Made by a program: the position numbers and the translations under genes
Assembly (NCBI GenBank): GCA_012267415.1
Contig: JAAXGN010000044.1
Location: 124,001-188,000 of the forward strand
Source of the DNA: Candidatus Poribacteria bacterium
GTDB taxonomy: Bacteria > Poribacteria > WGA-4E > WGA-3G
Reading direction: 5' to 3'
DNA: 64,000 bases
Shown: positions 17,684-25,194 of the stretch, piece after piece
Layout of the letters: each line of letters opens with the position of its first letter
How positions within the stretch are numbered: position 1 is the stretch's first letter
Notes under the pieces: generated by a model
The model's database searches: none
Told to the model about the DNA's origin: nothing
What the model saw: only the letters and a program-made list of their open reading frames with translations

Positions 17684-18132
17684 ATTTCACCTCAGTCTGT
17701 CGTTTCTCCAATCCACAAAGCGCATTTTTTAGCGAGCGTTGCAAGATAAAGTATTTAGAAAAGCTCTGTGATACATTCAACTTTTAACATCAACAATGGC
17801 ACTCCTCACAAGAAGATTCTACCTAAAACCTGATACAATGGCATACGGGAGAACATTTCTTATGAAAGGGATGAGGACAGTCCATATATTGACAATTTCC
17901 GTTGGTTGAAGAGTGTTACTCTCGTTGGTACATTAGTGTTAAACTATAGCATTCGGTGGACAAGACACGTACATGGATGCACGTGATGCTATTCCTGTCA
18001 AACTGACACTTTCAACTGTATCACACTTTTGAGAAAATATCAAATCTTTTTGCGTTCCTTGCTAGCAGACATGACTACAGAAAATATGGGCGATATCGGC
18101 TCAAAGGTGTTGATTCACTATCGTCGTATTTT
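17684..18132. other. 449-base spacer inside the accessory island, nothing recognised
   Basis: No open frame of useful length, no member of the repeat families seen elsewhere in the window, and no clear hairpin. A short frame beginning at 17862 stops after about 15 codons. The spacer probably contains the promoter of the ParB-like gene on its left side and remnants of a lost gene. Confidence 0.5.
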
Positions 18133-18798
18133 CTAAAACTCCTCAGTGGCAATAAGTGCAGCATCTGGAATTCTTCGTATATTTACCGTTATTTTTTCCC
18201 GTCTCGGACTGCCATCGGCATTTCTAAAACCTTTCTGGAATGTTCCACTACACTCAAGCAGTGTTTCAGTATCAAAACAGATAAAATGTATTTCAGACAA
18301 AACAAACTCTGTTTTTCGTCTTCGTGACATTGCACCTCTGTTAATTCGATTCACTTCATATTTACTGATTCCCTCTTTCAGTTCGTCGTGCCATCTTTTG
18401 AAGGTTCTTTCTTCATCATTGTACTCTACTTCACCTATTGCAAGAATAACTCCATAGTAACCGTATTCATCCATTGTGTTCATAATTGCTTCCGCATCAT
18501 TTGTAATGACTGTATGGTTTGTTGTATTAGCTGCGTGCGTCTTAAAATCCCATGAGATTCCACTAAATGCGTCAAACTCTGTATTTCCATACTTCTTCCC
18601 GGGCATATCAATGATGTTAGCATAATTCTGAAAGCACAAAAACTCAAAATAGAACCCCATCCATTCCATTTGCCTCCACTGTCTTGACCCTGCTTCTTTC
18701 ATTTCAAGGATTGCTTCTCTACCATCCCAAACCTCTGGTATATTTCGCGAGGCAATCTGCAATTTACTTACCGTGTCCATGATTTTTCGATCTAACAT
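18133..18798 (-). CDS. Predicted type II restriction endonuclease
   Basis: This 221-residue protein starts exactly one base after the methyltransferase stop codon (TAG directly followed by ATG on the minus strand), which strongly implies translational coupling in a restriction-modification unit. A PD-(D/E)XK site is visible: Asp76 in EFDAFSG, then WDFKTH with Asp84 and Lys86, and an upstream helix EWMGFYFEFLCFQ offering Glu52. The core strand replaces the usual E-x-K by D-x-K, as some type II enzymes do. I do not recognise the specificity. The evidence is position plus motif rather than direct family recognition, so a different partner protein remains possible. Confidence 0.65.
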   Translation of the reverse strand: MLDRKIMDTVSKLQIASRNIPEVWDGREAILEMKEAGSRQWRQMEWMGFYFEFLCFQNYANIIDMPGKKYGNTEFDAFSGISWDFKTHAANTTNHTVITNDAEAIMNTMDEYGYYGVILAIGEVEYNDEERTFKRWHDELKEGISKYEVNRINRGAMSRRRKTEFVLSEIHFICFDTETLLECSGTFQKGFRNADGSPRREKITVNIRRIPDAALIATEEF

Positions 18799-19608
18799 CT
18801 ATTCTTCCTCTCTGAACAAAGAAGGTTCATCACTTGGTTTATGAATCAAGTATTTTCCCGTCTCAAGTCTATCGCGTGCAAATCCATAATATTCCGGCAC
18901 AATTTCAAAACCAATATAATGCCGCCCCTGCATTTTGCTGACGACTGCAACCTGTCCAGAACCTAAAAAAGGATCCAAGACAACGTCACCTTTTTGACTT
19001 GAATAATCGAGTATTTTTTCAATGAGTTCAGCAGGTAACTTCGTCGGTGTTTTCATAGCACCTTGCCAATATTCTCTCTTGATCTCCCAGACATCCTCTT
19101 TGTCTTTATAGTGTGCTGAACCACCAGATTCAGTTTTTGTGTCTTTATCAAAACGTCGATACGGATAAAATTGCCGTTTTTTGTCGTTTTTACATAAGAA
19201 TAGACAGTGGTAGTGAGATGTTACATACTTACGCTTCGTAACGACCCCAAATTGATATTTCCAAATGATGTGATTGACCGTTGTAAGTTTACACGCATCA
19301 ATCGCAATCAAGAGATCTTTAAGGTAATTCCAACCTGAAAAAATATACATACTCCCAGATTCTTTCAATACTCTTGTTGCCTCTGAAAGCCAATCAAGTG
19401 TAAAAGTGAGATAATCATCTCCTTTAATCTCATTGTAACCTTGAAGCACGCGATTTCCCGTGCGATTGTAGTTGCCCCGGGTTGCTTTAAAATCAATCGC
19501 AAAAGGTGGATCTGTTATGACAAGATCGACGCATTCAGTTGGTAATTCAGACATTAACTCAATACAGTCGCCTTGTTTGATTGTATTAATGTACTCAGCA
19601 TGTTTCAT
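18799..19608 (-). CDS. Site-specific DNA methyltransferase, beta-type motif order
   Basis: A 269-residue amino-methyltransferase acting on adenine N6 or cytosine N4. The catalytic motif DPPF is at 33-36 and the S-adenosylmethionine-binding FLGSG comes later, at 214-218 (preceded by VVLDP and followed by GFEIVPEYY). That order is typical of the beta class. The central region (about 120-190) would hold the target-recognition segment. It is directly followed by the predicted endonuclease with no gap, so together they look like a compact type II system protecting and cutting the same site. No Shine-Dalgarno sequence is obvious before the ATG at 19606-19608. The recognition sequence cannot be read from this. 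Confidence 0.88.
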   Translation of the reverse strand: MKHAEYINTIKQGDCIELMSELPTECVDLVITDPPFAIDFKATRGNYNRTGNRVLQGYNEIKGDDYLTFTLDWLSEATRVLKESGSMYIFSGWNYLKDLLIAIDACKLTTVNHIIWKYQFGVVTKRKYVTSHYHCLFLCKNDKKRQFYPYRRFDKDTKTESGGSAHYKDKEDVWEIKREYWQGAMKTPTKLPAELIEKILDYSSQKGDVVLDPFLGSGQVAVVSKMQGRHYIGFEIVPEYYGFARDRLETGKYLIHKPSDEPSLFREEE

Positions 19609-19646
19609 TTTATGTTTTGTGTTTTAGAGCATCGCTCTGGTTTGAT

Positions 19647-20096
19647 TCAAAACTGCTTATCACTATCCAAAAGAATTGTAACCGGTCCATCATTAATCAA
19701 TTCCACATCCATCATCGCTTGAAAAGTACCGCCATACGTTTCTATGTTCTGCTGTTTTAGGGCAGCAATAAACTTCTCATAAAGTGCGTTTGCGACTTCA
19801 GGACGCGCAGCATTGATAAAACTTGGACGTCTTCCTTTGCGGCAATCCCCATATAACGTAAATTGGGATACGACGAGTGCTGAACCACCAGTTTCAAGTA
19901 GTGAACAGTTCATTTTCCCATCAGCATCCTCAAAGATACGCAAATTTGAAACCTTGTTTGCGATATAATCTATCTCTGCTTGACTATCATCATGTGCAAT
20001 GCCGAGAAAAATAAGTAAACCCGCTCCGATTTCAGAAACGAGTTCACCATCTACCTTCACACTTGCTGATTTGGCACGTTGTATAACTGCTCTCAT
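19647..20096 (-). CDS. dtd: D-aminoacyl-tRNA deacylase
   Basis: Dtd hydrolyses D-amino acids mischarged on tRNA, a cytoplasmic proofreading step. The 149-residue product begins [13 protein letters not shown] and contains [18 protein letters not shown], the SQxT active-site motif. Near the end, NDGPVT stands for the second conserved NxGPVT motif. The length matches the family exactly when the start is taken at the ATG at 20094-20096. The frame remains open 20 codons further upstream but is not conserved there. It lies on the same strand as the methyltransferase, 38 bases upstream of it, and a repeat element begins 56 bases beyond its start. Confidence 0.93.
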   Translation of the reverse strand: MRAVIQRAKSASVKVDGELVSEIGAGLLIFLGIAHDDSQAEIDYIANKVSNLRIFEDADGKMNCSLLETGGSALVVSQFTLYGDCRKGRRPSFINAARPEVANALYEKFIAALKQQNIETYGGTFQAMMDVELINDGPVTILLDSDKQF

Positions 20097-20152
20097 ATTT
20101 TGCCAATTATATAAAGATGGACTCCTAACAAAGATTGTTGCGTCTAACTTTG

Positions 20153-20362
20153 GCACAATCTAAATGAAGATTAAGTTATTAATTCGGTAATTCTCAATAT
20201 CCCGAACTCGGTAGGTGCGATATCCTTATCGCACCGGGTTTTTCCCAACTCGCTTCATTGAAGGTTTCCGCGTAGTATCCGGTGCGATAAGGATATCGCA
20301 CCTACCGGCCTGGAGAAATCAAAATTACCTGATTATTTATTTAATCTTCATACAGATTGTGC
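20153..20362. mobile_element. MITE-like element, GCACAATCT terminal repeats, copy A
   Basis: A 210-base segment bounded by imperfect inverted repeats of about 40 bases. The left end starts GCACAATCTAAATGAAGATT and the reverse complement of the right end starts GCACAATCTGTATGAAGATT. Both continue with related AT-rich sequence and GGTAATT. Inside lies a separate perfect inverted repeat (20209-20237 against 20279-20307). A second element with the same ends but a different interior lies at 57552-57691 in the opposite orientation. There is no coding capacity. The right end touches the stop codon of the outer-membrane-type gene. Confidence 0.65.
20209..20307. repeat. Perfect 29-bp inverted repeat, GGTAGGTGCGATA family
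   Basis: The arms 20209-20237 and 20279-20307 are exact reverse complements (CGGTAGGTGCGATATCC and onward), and each arm itself contains the GGTGCGATA/TATCGCACC palindrome. Single-arm relatives lie at 22561-22589 and 23236-23264. It is nested within the MITE-like element A, and resembles REP/BIME-type intergenic repeats. Confidence 0.75.
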
Positions 20363-20363
20363 T

Positions 20364-21317
20364 TCAAAAGAGTAATTTATTACCCTCAACTTCTTGTGCT
20401 TTTTCTCCACCTAACGTCAGACTGAAATGAAATCCGGGTTGGTTGTTAAGACCAATTTGGAATGCCAATGATTTGGACGTTTGATAACGGAATGCCAGAC
20501 CGATAATATTTGAGATATGTATACCTGCATGGTGAATGATATTTGTGTAGTCTGCCGTAAACCACATGTTGTCCGAGATTGCGATCTCTCCTCCCAACTG
20601 GTAAGTCAGCGGAAAAGCATCTGTCGTTCTGAGCGATTTCGAAGATAAGTATACCCCGGCACCCGCATGGAATTTGAAATACTTACGAAACCTTTGCGTA
20701 CCCACGCAATATGCATTCATAGCAGCATAAGGATACCCATCAATTGGACTATGATCAAGAAATTCCCTGTCAGAATTAAGTCTGTCATCAGCCGTGAATC
20801 CTGAAAAGAAATTTCCACCAACAGATATGCTTGGAAACCCATCATTTCGTTCAGGTTTTAAGTTATACTTAAGTCCAATCATACCATCATAGACGGGTTG
20901 GTCGTAAACGCGGTCGGAAGCGAGTTCGGGGTTTGCAGTATCATAGAAATTGTGGACTATTTTATGCACATCACCAATAGAGACAGTCGCACCGAGATTT
21001 AGATCAAGGTGGTCGCTTAATCCGTAAGTAAACCGGACAGGAAGCAGATATGTCTCAACTTCAAGTGAAACGTAGTGAGATTTCTCAAAACCGCCAATTT
21101 CAACGTTTTGAATAGGATCAGGACGCACTCTTTCAACAGAATGTTGAAAGAACCCGAGCGAGGTGATTGAACCACCTTTGCCTATCGGTTCCGCTGTCTG
21201 AATCGTCGTTAGCTGCGAAACAGGGACAGTCTGGGCAGAAAAATAACACTTGGGCGGTGAACTTGCTAATAGTATAACGATCACTAATCCAAATAAAAGG
21301 CGAAAATTTAGGTGCAT
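20364..21317 (-). CDS. Predicted outer-membrane beta-barrel or periplasmic protein, unknown function
   Basis: This 317-residue protein starts with a signal peptide (hydrophobic LLFGLVIVILLA at about 7-18, likely cleaved near residue 30). After that it alternates aromatic and polar residues in many short strands, such as VRFTYGLSDHLDLNLGAT, IGLKYNLKP and MWFTADYTN, the pattern of a small outer-membrane barrel. The C-terminus does not end in the usual Phe of BamA substrates except by approximation (NKLLF). I do not recognise a family. GAGGAT lies before the ATG at 21315-21317. It is the last of three minus-strand envelope genes and probably shares their transcription. Confidence 0.6.
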   Translation of the reverse strand: MHLNFRLLFGLVIVILLASSPPKCYFSAQTVPVSQLTTIQTAEPIGKGGSITSLGFFQHSVERVRPDPIQNVEIGGFEKSHYVSLEVETYLLPVRFTYGLSDHLDLNLGATVSIGDVHKIVHNFYDTANPELASDRVYDQPVYDGMIGLKYNLKPERNDGFPSISVGGNFFSGFTADDRLNSDREFLDHSPIDGYPYAAMNAYCVGTQRFRKYFKFHAGAGVYLSSKSLRTTDAFPLTYQLGGEIAISDNMWFTADYTNIIHHAGIHISNIIGLAFRYQTSKSLAFQIGLNNQPGFHFSLTLGGEKAQEVEGNKLLF

Positions 21318-21360
21318 TTTATATCCTCATAATTCTAATCTCACAAAGCAATTATAAATA

Positions 21361-22491
21361 TTATTGTGCCATTACTATTTCACTATGGTCGCGTTTCCCA
21401 TCAGGTCCAGGTGTATTGTCATACGCGGATATATAATAGGTACGAACAGGTGCTTCACCTCCCGGCGGTGGGTCTTCACCAGGAAAAGTGATTTCTGTTT
21501 CAAAACGATTCGCTGTTCCGCGTGTATACAAATTACCCTCTGCATCCTCGGTGTAGATTTGGTATCCTGCAAGGTCTGGTTCTGTATTTGCAGTCCAAGA
21601 AATCGTAGCATCATACTTGTTGTTAAACAGTGAACGTGGAATATATACTGCCCTAACATTTGATGGAGGCGCAGGAGGCAGATTAGGGGATGTCGCAGAA
21701 ATCGTGGTAATACCTTCAACACCAAATATATCTACGGCAGCGACACGATATATTTTTGTTACACCATCCTCACGGAAATTTTCGTCAGCGTAACCTAACT
21801 CATCACGTTCTATTTCAGCGATCTGTTTAAAGACCGGATGTTCAGTATCTCCGTCAACTCTTGCAGCGTATACACGGAAAGTATCAAAATCATTAGGAAA
21901 TTCGTAGCCGCTCCAAAATAGATTCACGGCAAGATCTACCGGATCACCAAGTGTGACAACGGGAACTGGTGGTGCGATACTCGGTTTTACCGTGGCTGTC
22001 TGCCAATGGCGGAAAGGTTCTTGATTCGGGTCCGGAGGATTAGTCGGATCGGGGGTTTCAACATCGTTCGTGTCAACATAAGAGATACGATATTCATACG
22101 CAAGTGGTCGTCCGAACTCGTCAAGACGGTCATTTTCTATGTTATCTGTGTCAATAAACTCGTTAGCTGGCGCATCCACTGTAGCAATTAACGCAAACGG
22201 TTCATCTGAGTTGCTTATTGAACGTCTATATATCTTATATGTTTTTATTCCTTCTTGTTCAGTATCTATCCATGTGACTCTAACCTGTTTATCTCCCGCA
22301 TATAGTTCCAATTCAGGTGCACCTGCTGTTCTCAAGTTATCGGAATCGAATGGGTTAGCAAAGTCTTCACTATTGGTACAACCAGCAAATACAACAAAAA
22401 TGAGAAAAATAGGAAGGTATATCAGTGATGCGGTTTTCAAAGTTAAGATTTGAGCAATAGTCTGGAATGATTTCATCCGCCCTTTAAACAT
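21361..22491 (-). CDS. Fibronectin type III-like repeat lipoprotein
   Basis: A 376-residue lipoprotein. A hydrophobic stretch ends in VFAGC, giving a lipidated Cys38, then comes ANPFDSDN, a motif that often follows the anchor in such proteins. The rest is three fibronectin type III-like domains (about 58-165, 170-265 and 275-375), each with the VTWID/FWSG/ISWTAN strand and a YKIYRR or YQIYTED strand. They are likely binding or spacer modules facing the periplasm or cell surface. There is no enzyme motif. The ATG at 22489-22491 has AGAGGA before it; an internal Met at residue 6 with AAGG before it is an alternative. It sits between two other envelope genes on the same strand. Confidence 0.78.
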   Translation of the reverse strand: MFKGRMKSFQTIAQILTLKTASLIYLPIFLIFVVFAGCTNSEDFANPFDSDNLRTAGAPELELYAGDKQVRVTWIDTEQEGIKTYKIYRRSISNSDEPFALIATVDAPANEFIDTDNIENDRLDEFGRPLAYEYRISYVDTNDVETPDPTNPPDPNQEPFRHWQTATVKPSIAPPVPVVTLGDPVDLAVNLFWSGYEFPNDFDTFRVYAARVDGDTEHPVFKQIAEIERDELGYADENFREDGVTKIYRVAAVDIFGVEGITTISATSPNLPPAPPSNVRAVYIPRSLFNNKYDATISWTANTEPDLAGYQIYTEDAEGNLYTRGTANRFETEITFPGEDPPPGGEAPVRTYYISAYDNTPGPDGKRDHSEIVMAQ

Positions 22492-22560
22492 TGAAATGTC
22501 CTCTTGAAGATGTATCGTAGTATTTATGGTGAAATTTAAAATAATTACACACGCTCATCC

Positions 22561-22589
22561 AGGTAGGTGCGATTTCCTAATCGCACCGT
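22561..22589. repeat. GGTAGGTGCGA...TCGCACC hairpin repeat
   Basis: A single copy of the repeat whose doubled version forms 20209-20307. GGTGCGATT and AATCGCACC pair around CCT. It is located between two minus-strand envelope genes. Confidence 0.6.
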
Positions 22590-22637
22590 TGTTGACTGTA
22601 TGATTAATTCCATATTCTACCATATATCTTGATTACC

Positions 22638-23198
22638 CTAAAAACGGAACGTGAATTGTAGGTTTGTCCGCTGCTTTTCACGGTCATAAGAAATGGCATA
22701 AGAGGGGGACAATCCAACACCCTTCGAATATTGAAAAGATGTGTTTAAGTGTGCCATTACATAAGAAAGTCTTGACGAACTAAAGGTATTCTGTTCGATT
22801 CTTCCTGACAAAGTGTTCATATCTTGTTGTGGTATAGACTCTGTATCTATGGAACTCTCGCTTATTTGGTCAAGAATAGATATAATCACGGCGAGTCCGA
22901 TAAATCCGTAACCTACACGAGACATTGATACACTGGCATTCTTGTAAGCTATCACATCGCTCTTTTGACTTTGAATATCGGATTGGATCACAGCAGAGAG
23001 ATAGTCTTCATACCTATTTTCAGCAGATGCATTTAGAAACGTGCTACCGACTTGTAAACCCAATCCCGATGCAAGCATTGTGATTGCAAAAGTTCGGTTA
23101 CCTTTACCCGCATCAGCAGATTGGATACTCGTAATTAGTATAAAGATACAACAAAATAGTAAGGCAAGCGGTTTTTGATATGAAAAATGATGTTTCAT
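22638..23198 (-). CDS. Hypothetical exported membrane-associated protein
   Basis: This 186-residue protein has a basic start and a hydrophobic leader (LALLFCCIFILITSIQ, about 11-26) ending ADAG, so it is probably exported. A second hydrophobic segment, YGFIGLAVIISILDQ, lies near 108-122. The C-terminus finishes with alternating strands and a terminal Phe (LQFTFRF), as in outer-membrane barrels. I do not recognise a family. The longer frame would start at a TTG; the ATG at 23196-23198 is preferred. It appears to lead a three-gene run of envelope proteins on the minus strand, and two GGTAGGTGCGA repeats flank it. Confidence 0.55.
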   Translation of the reverse strand: MKHHFSYQKPLALLFCCIFILITSIQSADAGKGNRTFAITMLASGLGLQVGSTFLNASAENRYEDYLSAVIQSDIQSQKSDVIAYKNASVSMSRVGYGFIGLAVIISILDQISESSIDTESIPQQDMNTLSGRIEQNTFSSSRLSYVMAHLNTSFQYSKGVGLSPSYAISYDREKQRTNLQFTFRF

Positions 23199-23235
23199 GC
23201 GTCTTCTATTCCCCAAGAATTACACTCTCATCTCC

Positions 23236-23264
23236 GGTAGGTGCGAAATCCTTATCGCACCGTT
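23236..23264. repeat. GGTAGGTGCGA...TCGCACC hairpin repeat
   Basis: A third occurrence of the family, here GGTAGGTGCGAAATCCTTAT followed by CGCACCG. It stands in the divergent space between the exported hypothetical protein gene and the FAH-family gene. Confidence 0.6.
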
Positions 23265-23422
23265 GTAAATAAAGTTTACCTTAATTATATTTGAATGTCA
23301 ATGTTTTTTGAAGGATGGGGTTTGCGGATAAATGTGATGATAAAAACTGTAAAAGATGCTATAATTCCTGACGTGGTAATTGTCCCTTCAAAGTTATTTT
23401 TGATTTCTGTTGAGGCGTTATT

Positions 23423-24403
23423 GTGAAACTGGTAACTTTCAAACACCCATCGTTTGACAAATCTGCTACATCTGATAATGCACATATCGGTGTGTGGATT
23501 GACAAAGACAATATTCTCGCTCTTAATCTAAGCGCGCGTAATATGATTGAATTTTTTGCTAATAATTGTATAGATGAAACAGCAAACTATTTAGCGCGCA
23601 TCCAAAAATCACGCGAACAGGATGAACCGAATATACTTTCTGATGCGTCTGAGGTCATTTTTCCCGTTTCAGAAGTAGAACTACTGGCACCATTTCCACA
23701 ACCAACAAGTCTACGCGATTTCGGTGTATTCAAAGAACACATGGATGCTGCAGCGCGCATTACAGGTAAAGAAATATCTCCAGAATGGTACAAACTTCCG
23801 AACTACTATCGCGGCAGTACGAGCCCCGCCTCTATTGCTGGGCATGAAGCAGTCGTTACCTGGCCTAACTACACAGAAAAACTGGATTTTGAACTTGAAT
23901 GGGGAATATACATCGGGAAACAAGGAAAAAACATACCAATAGATGAAGCACCAGCATACATCGCTGGATACACAATTTACAACGATATAAGTGCGCGAGA
24001 CATCCAGTTTAGACACATGACATTGTCACTCGGTCCCGCAAAGGGAAAGGATTTTGATAATAGTAACATAATGGGACCCTGTCTCGTAACACCTGATGAA
24101 ATCGGGGATCCGTATAATCTCAATATGATTGCACGTGTCAACGGAGAAATCTGGGCAGAAGGAAATACATCGGATATGTATTACTCTTTCGCTGAGATGA
24201 TATCTTTTGTCTCACAATCAGAGACGCTCTTCCCAGGAGATTTCTTAGGATCCGGTACGGTCGGGAAAGGATGCGGATGGGAGCTTGACCGATGGATACA
24301 ACCGGGAGATGTGATTGAGCTTGCAGTTGAAAATATCGGGGTGTTGAGAAACAGAATCGGCGAACCCGAACAGAATCCCGCTGCTTGGAAGGAAAAAGTT
24401 TGA
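23423..24403 (+). CDS. Fumarylacetoacetate hydrolase (FAH) family protein
   Basis: This 326-residue protein has the FAH catalytic domain over about 75-320. The metal site is readable in LDFELEWGIYIG (Glu-x-Glu) and in YTIYNDISARDIQ with its downstream Asp. GKDFDNSNIMGPCLV and SGTVGKGCG follow. FAH proteins cleave or decarboxylate acyl-pyruvate-like substrates in aromatic or sugar-acid degradation, and the exact substrate cannot be told. The start codon is GTG, and the first residues MKLVTF are the usual family beginning. Its TGA stop overlaps the TTG start of the following SDR gene, so the two are translationally coupled and probably act in one short catabolic pathway. Confidence 0.86.
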   Translation: MKLVTFKHPSFDKSATSDNAHIGVWIDKDNILALNLSARNMIEFFANNCIDETANYLARIQKSREQDEPNILSDASEVIFPVSEVELLAPFPQPTSLRDFGVFKEHMDAAARITGKEISPEWYKLPNYYRGSTSPASIAGHEAVVTWPNYTEKLDFELEWGIYIGKQGKNIPIDEAPAYIAGYTIYNDISARDIQFRHMTLSLGPAKGKDFDNSNIMGPCLVTPDEIGDPYNLNMIARVNGEIWAEGNTSDMYYSFAEMISFVSQSETLFPGDFLGSGTVGKGCGWELDRWIQPGDVIELAVENIGVLRNRIGEPEQNPAAWKEKV

Positions 24404-25155
24404 CTGTGCGACTCAAAGATAAGGTAGCAATCATCACAGGTGCAGCATCCGGAATTGGCAAAGCCACTGCAATACTTTTTGCACAACACGGAGCAAAGGT
24501 GGTTGTAGCCGACATAGATACACAGGGCGGAAACCAAACCGTCGCTAACATCAAAGAGAGCAACAACGAAGCTGCCTTCATTCACACTGATGTGACAATA
24601 AAAGATAACACTGAGCAGATGGTGGAGCATACCGTCCGAATATACGGGAAGCTTGATATCCTCCTAAACAATGCCGGCATCGCTATGCGTCTACCTGTCG
24701 CTGATTTATCAGAAGCGGATTGGCACCGTTGTCTAAATGTGAACTTGCACGGTGTTTTTCTCTGTTCAAAGGCAGCTATACCTGCTATGAAAGAGAACGA
24801 TGGTGGATCAATCGTCAATATGTCCTCAATTTATGGATTGGTGGGTGCTGATGTTCGCGCTGCTTATGTAGCATCAAAAGGGGCTGTCACAAACTTGACC
24901 CGCGGCATGGCACTTGACTATGCAGAAGACAATATCCGGGTCAACTGCATCTGTCCGGGTTTTGTAGAAACCCCTTTAGTTGCTGGAGTCGTCAGAACAC
25001 CGGAAGAATATCAAAAACTCGCAAATAAACATCCGATGCGGAGACTCGGACAACCCGATGAGATAGCGTATGGTGCCTTATACCTTGCCTCCGATGAATC
25101 CGCATTCGTCACCGGTATATCCCTGCCAATTGATGGAGGATATACGGCAGGTTAG
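24400..25155 (+). CDS. Short-chain dehydrogenase/reductase (SDR)
   Basis: A classical SDR of about 251 residues. The nucleotide-binding TGAASGIG is at 13-20, LNNAG at about 89-93, the catalytic Ser in NMSS at about 142-143, and Tyr156 and Lys160 in AAYVASK. Near the end is LPIDGGYTAG. Asp38 after the second strand (VVVADID) points to NAD rather than NADP. I use the TTG at 24400, whose TTGA overlaps the preceding stop and which has AAGGA six bases upstream. GTG 24406 is an alternative, and the TTG at 24385 is less likely. It is paired with the FAH-family gene, so an oxidation step on a sugar acid or keto acid is a fair guess. Confidence 0.88.
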   Translation: MTVRLKDKVAIITGAASGIGKATAILFAQHGAKVVVADIDTQGGNQTVANIKESNNEAAFIHTDVTIKDNTEQMVEHTVRIYGKLDILLNNAGIAMRLPVADLSEADWHRCLNVNLHGVFLCSKAAIPAMKENDGGSIVNMSSIYGLVGADVRAAYVASKGAVTNLTRGMALDYAEDNIRVNCICPGFVETPLVAGVVRTPEEYQKLANKHPMRRLGQPDEIAYGALYLASDESAFVTGISLPIDGGYTAG

Positions 25156-25194
25156 GATAGGTGTCAAAGTTACAATTGGTTAACAGGTGAATGC

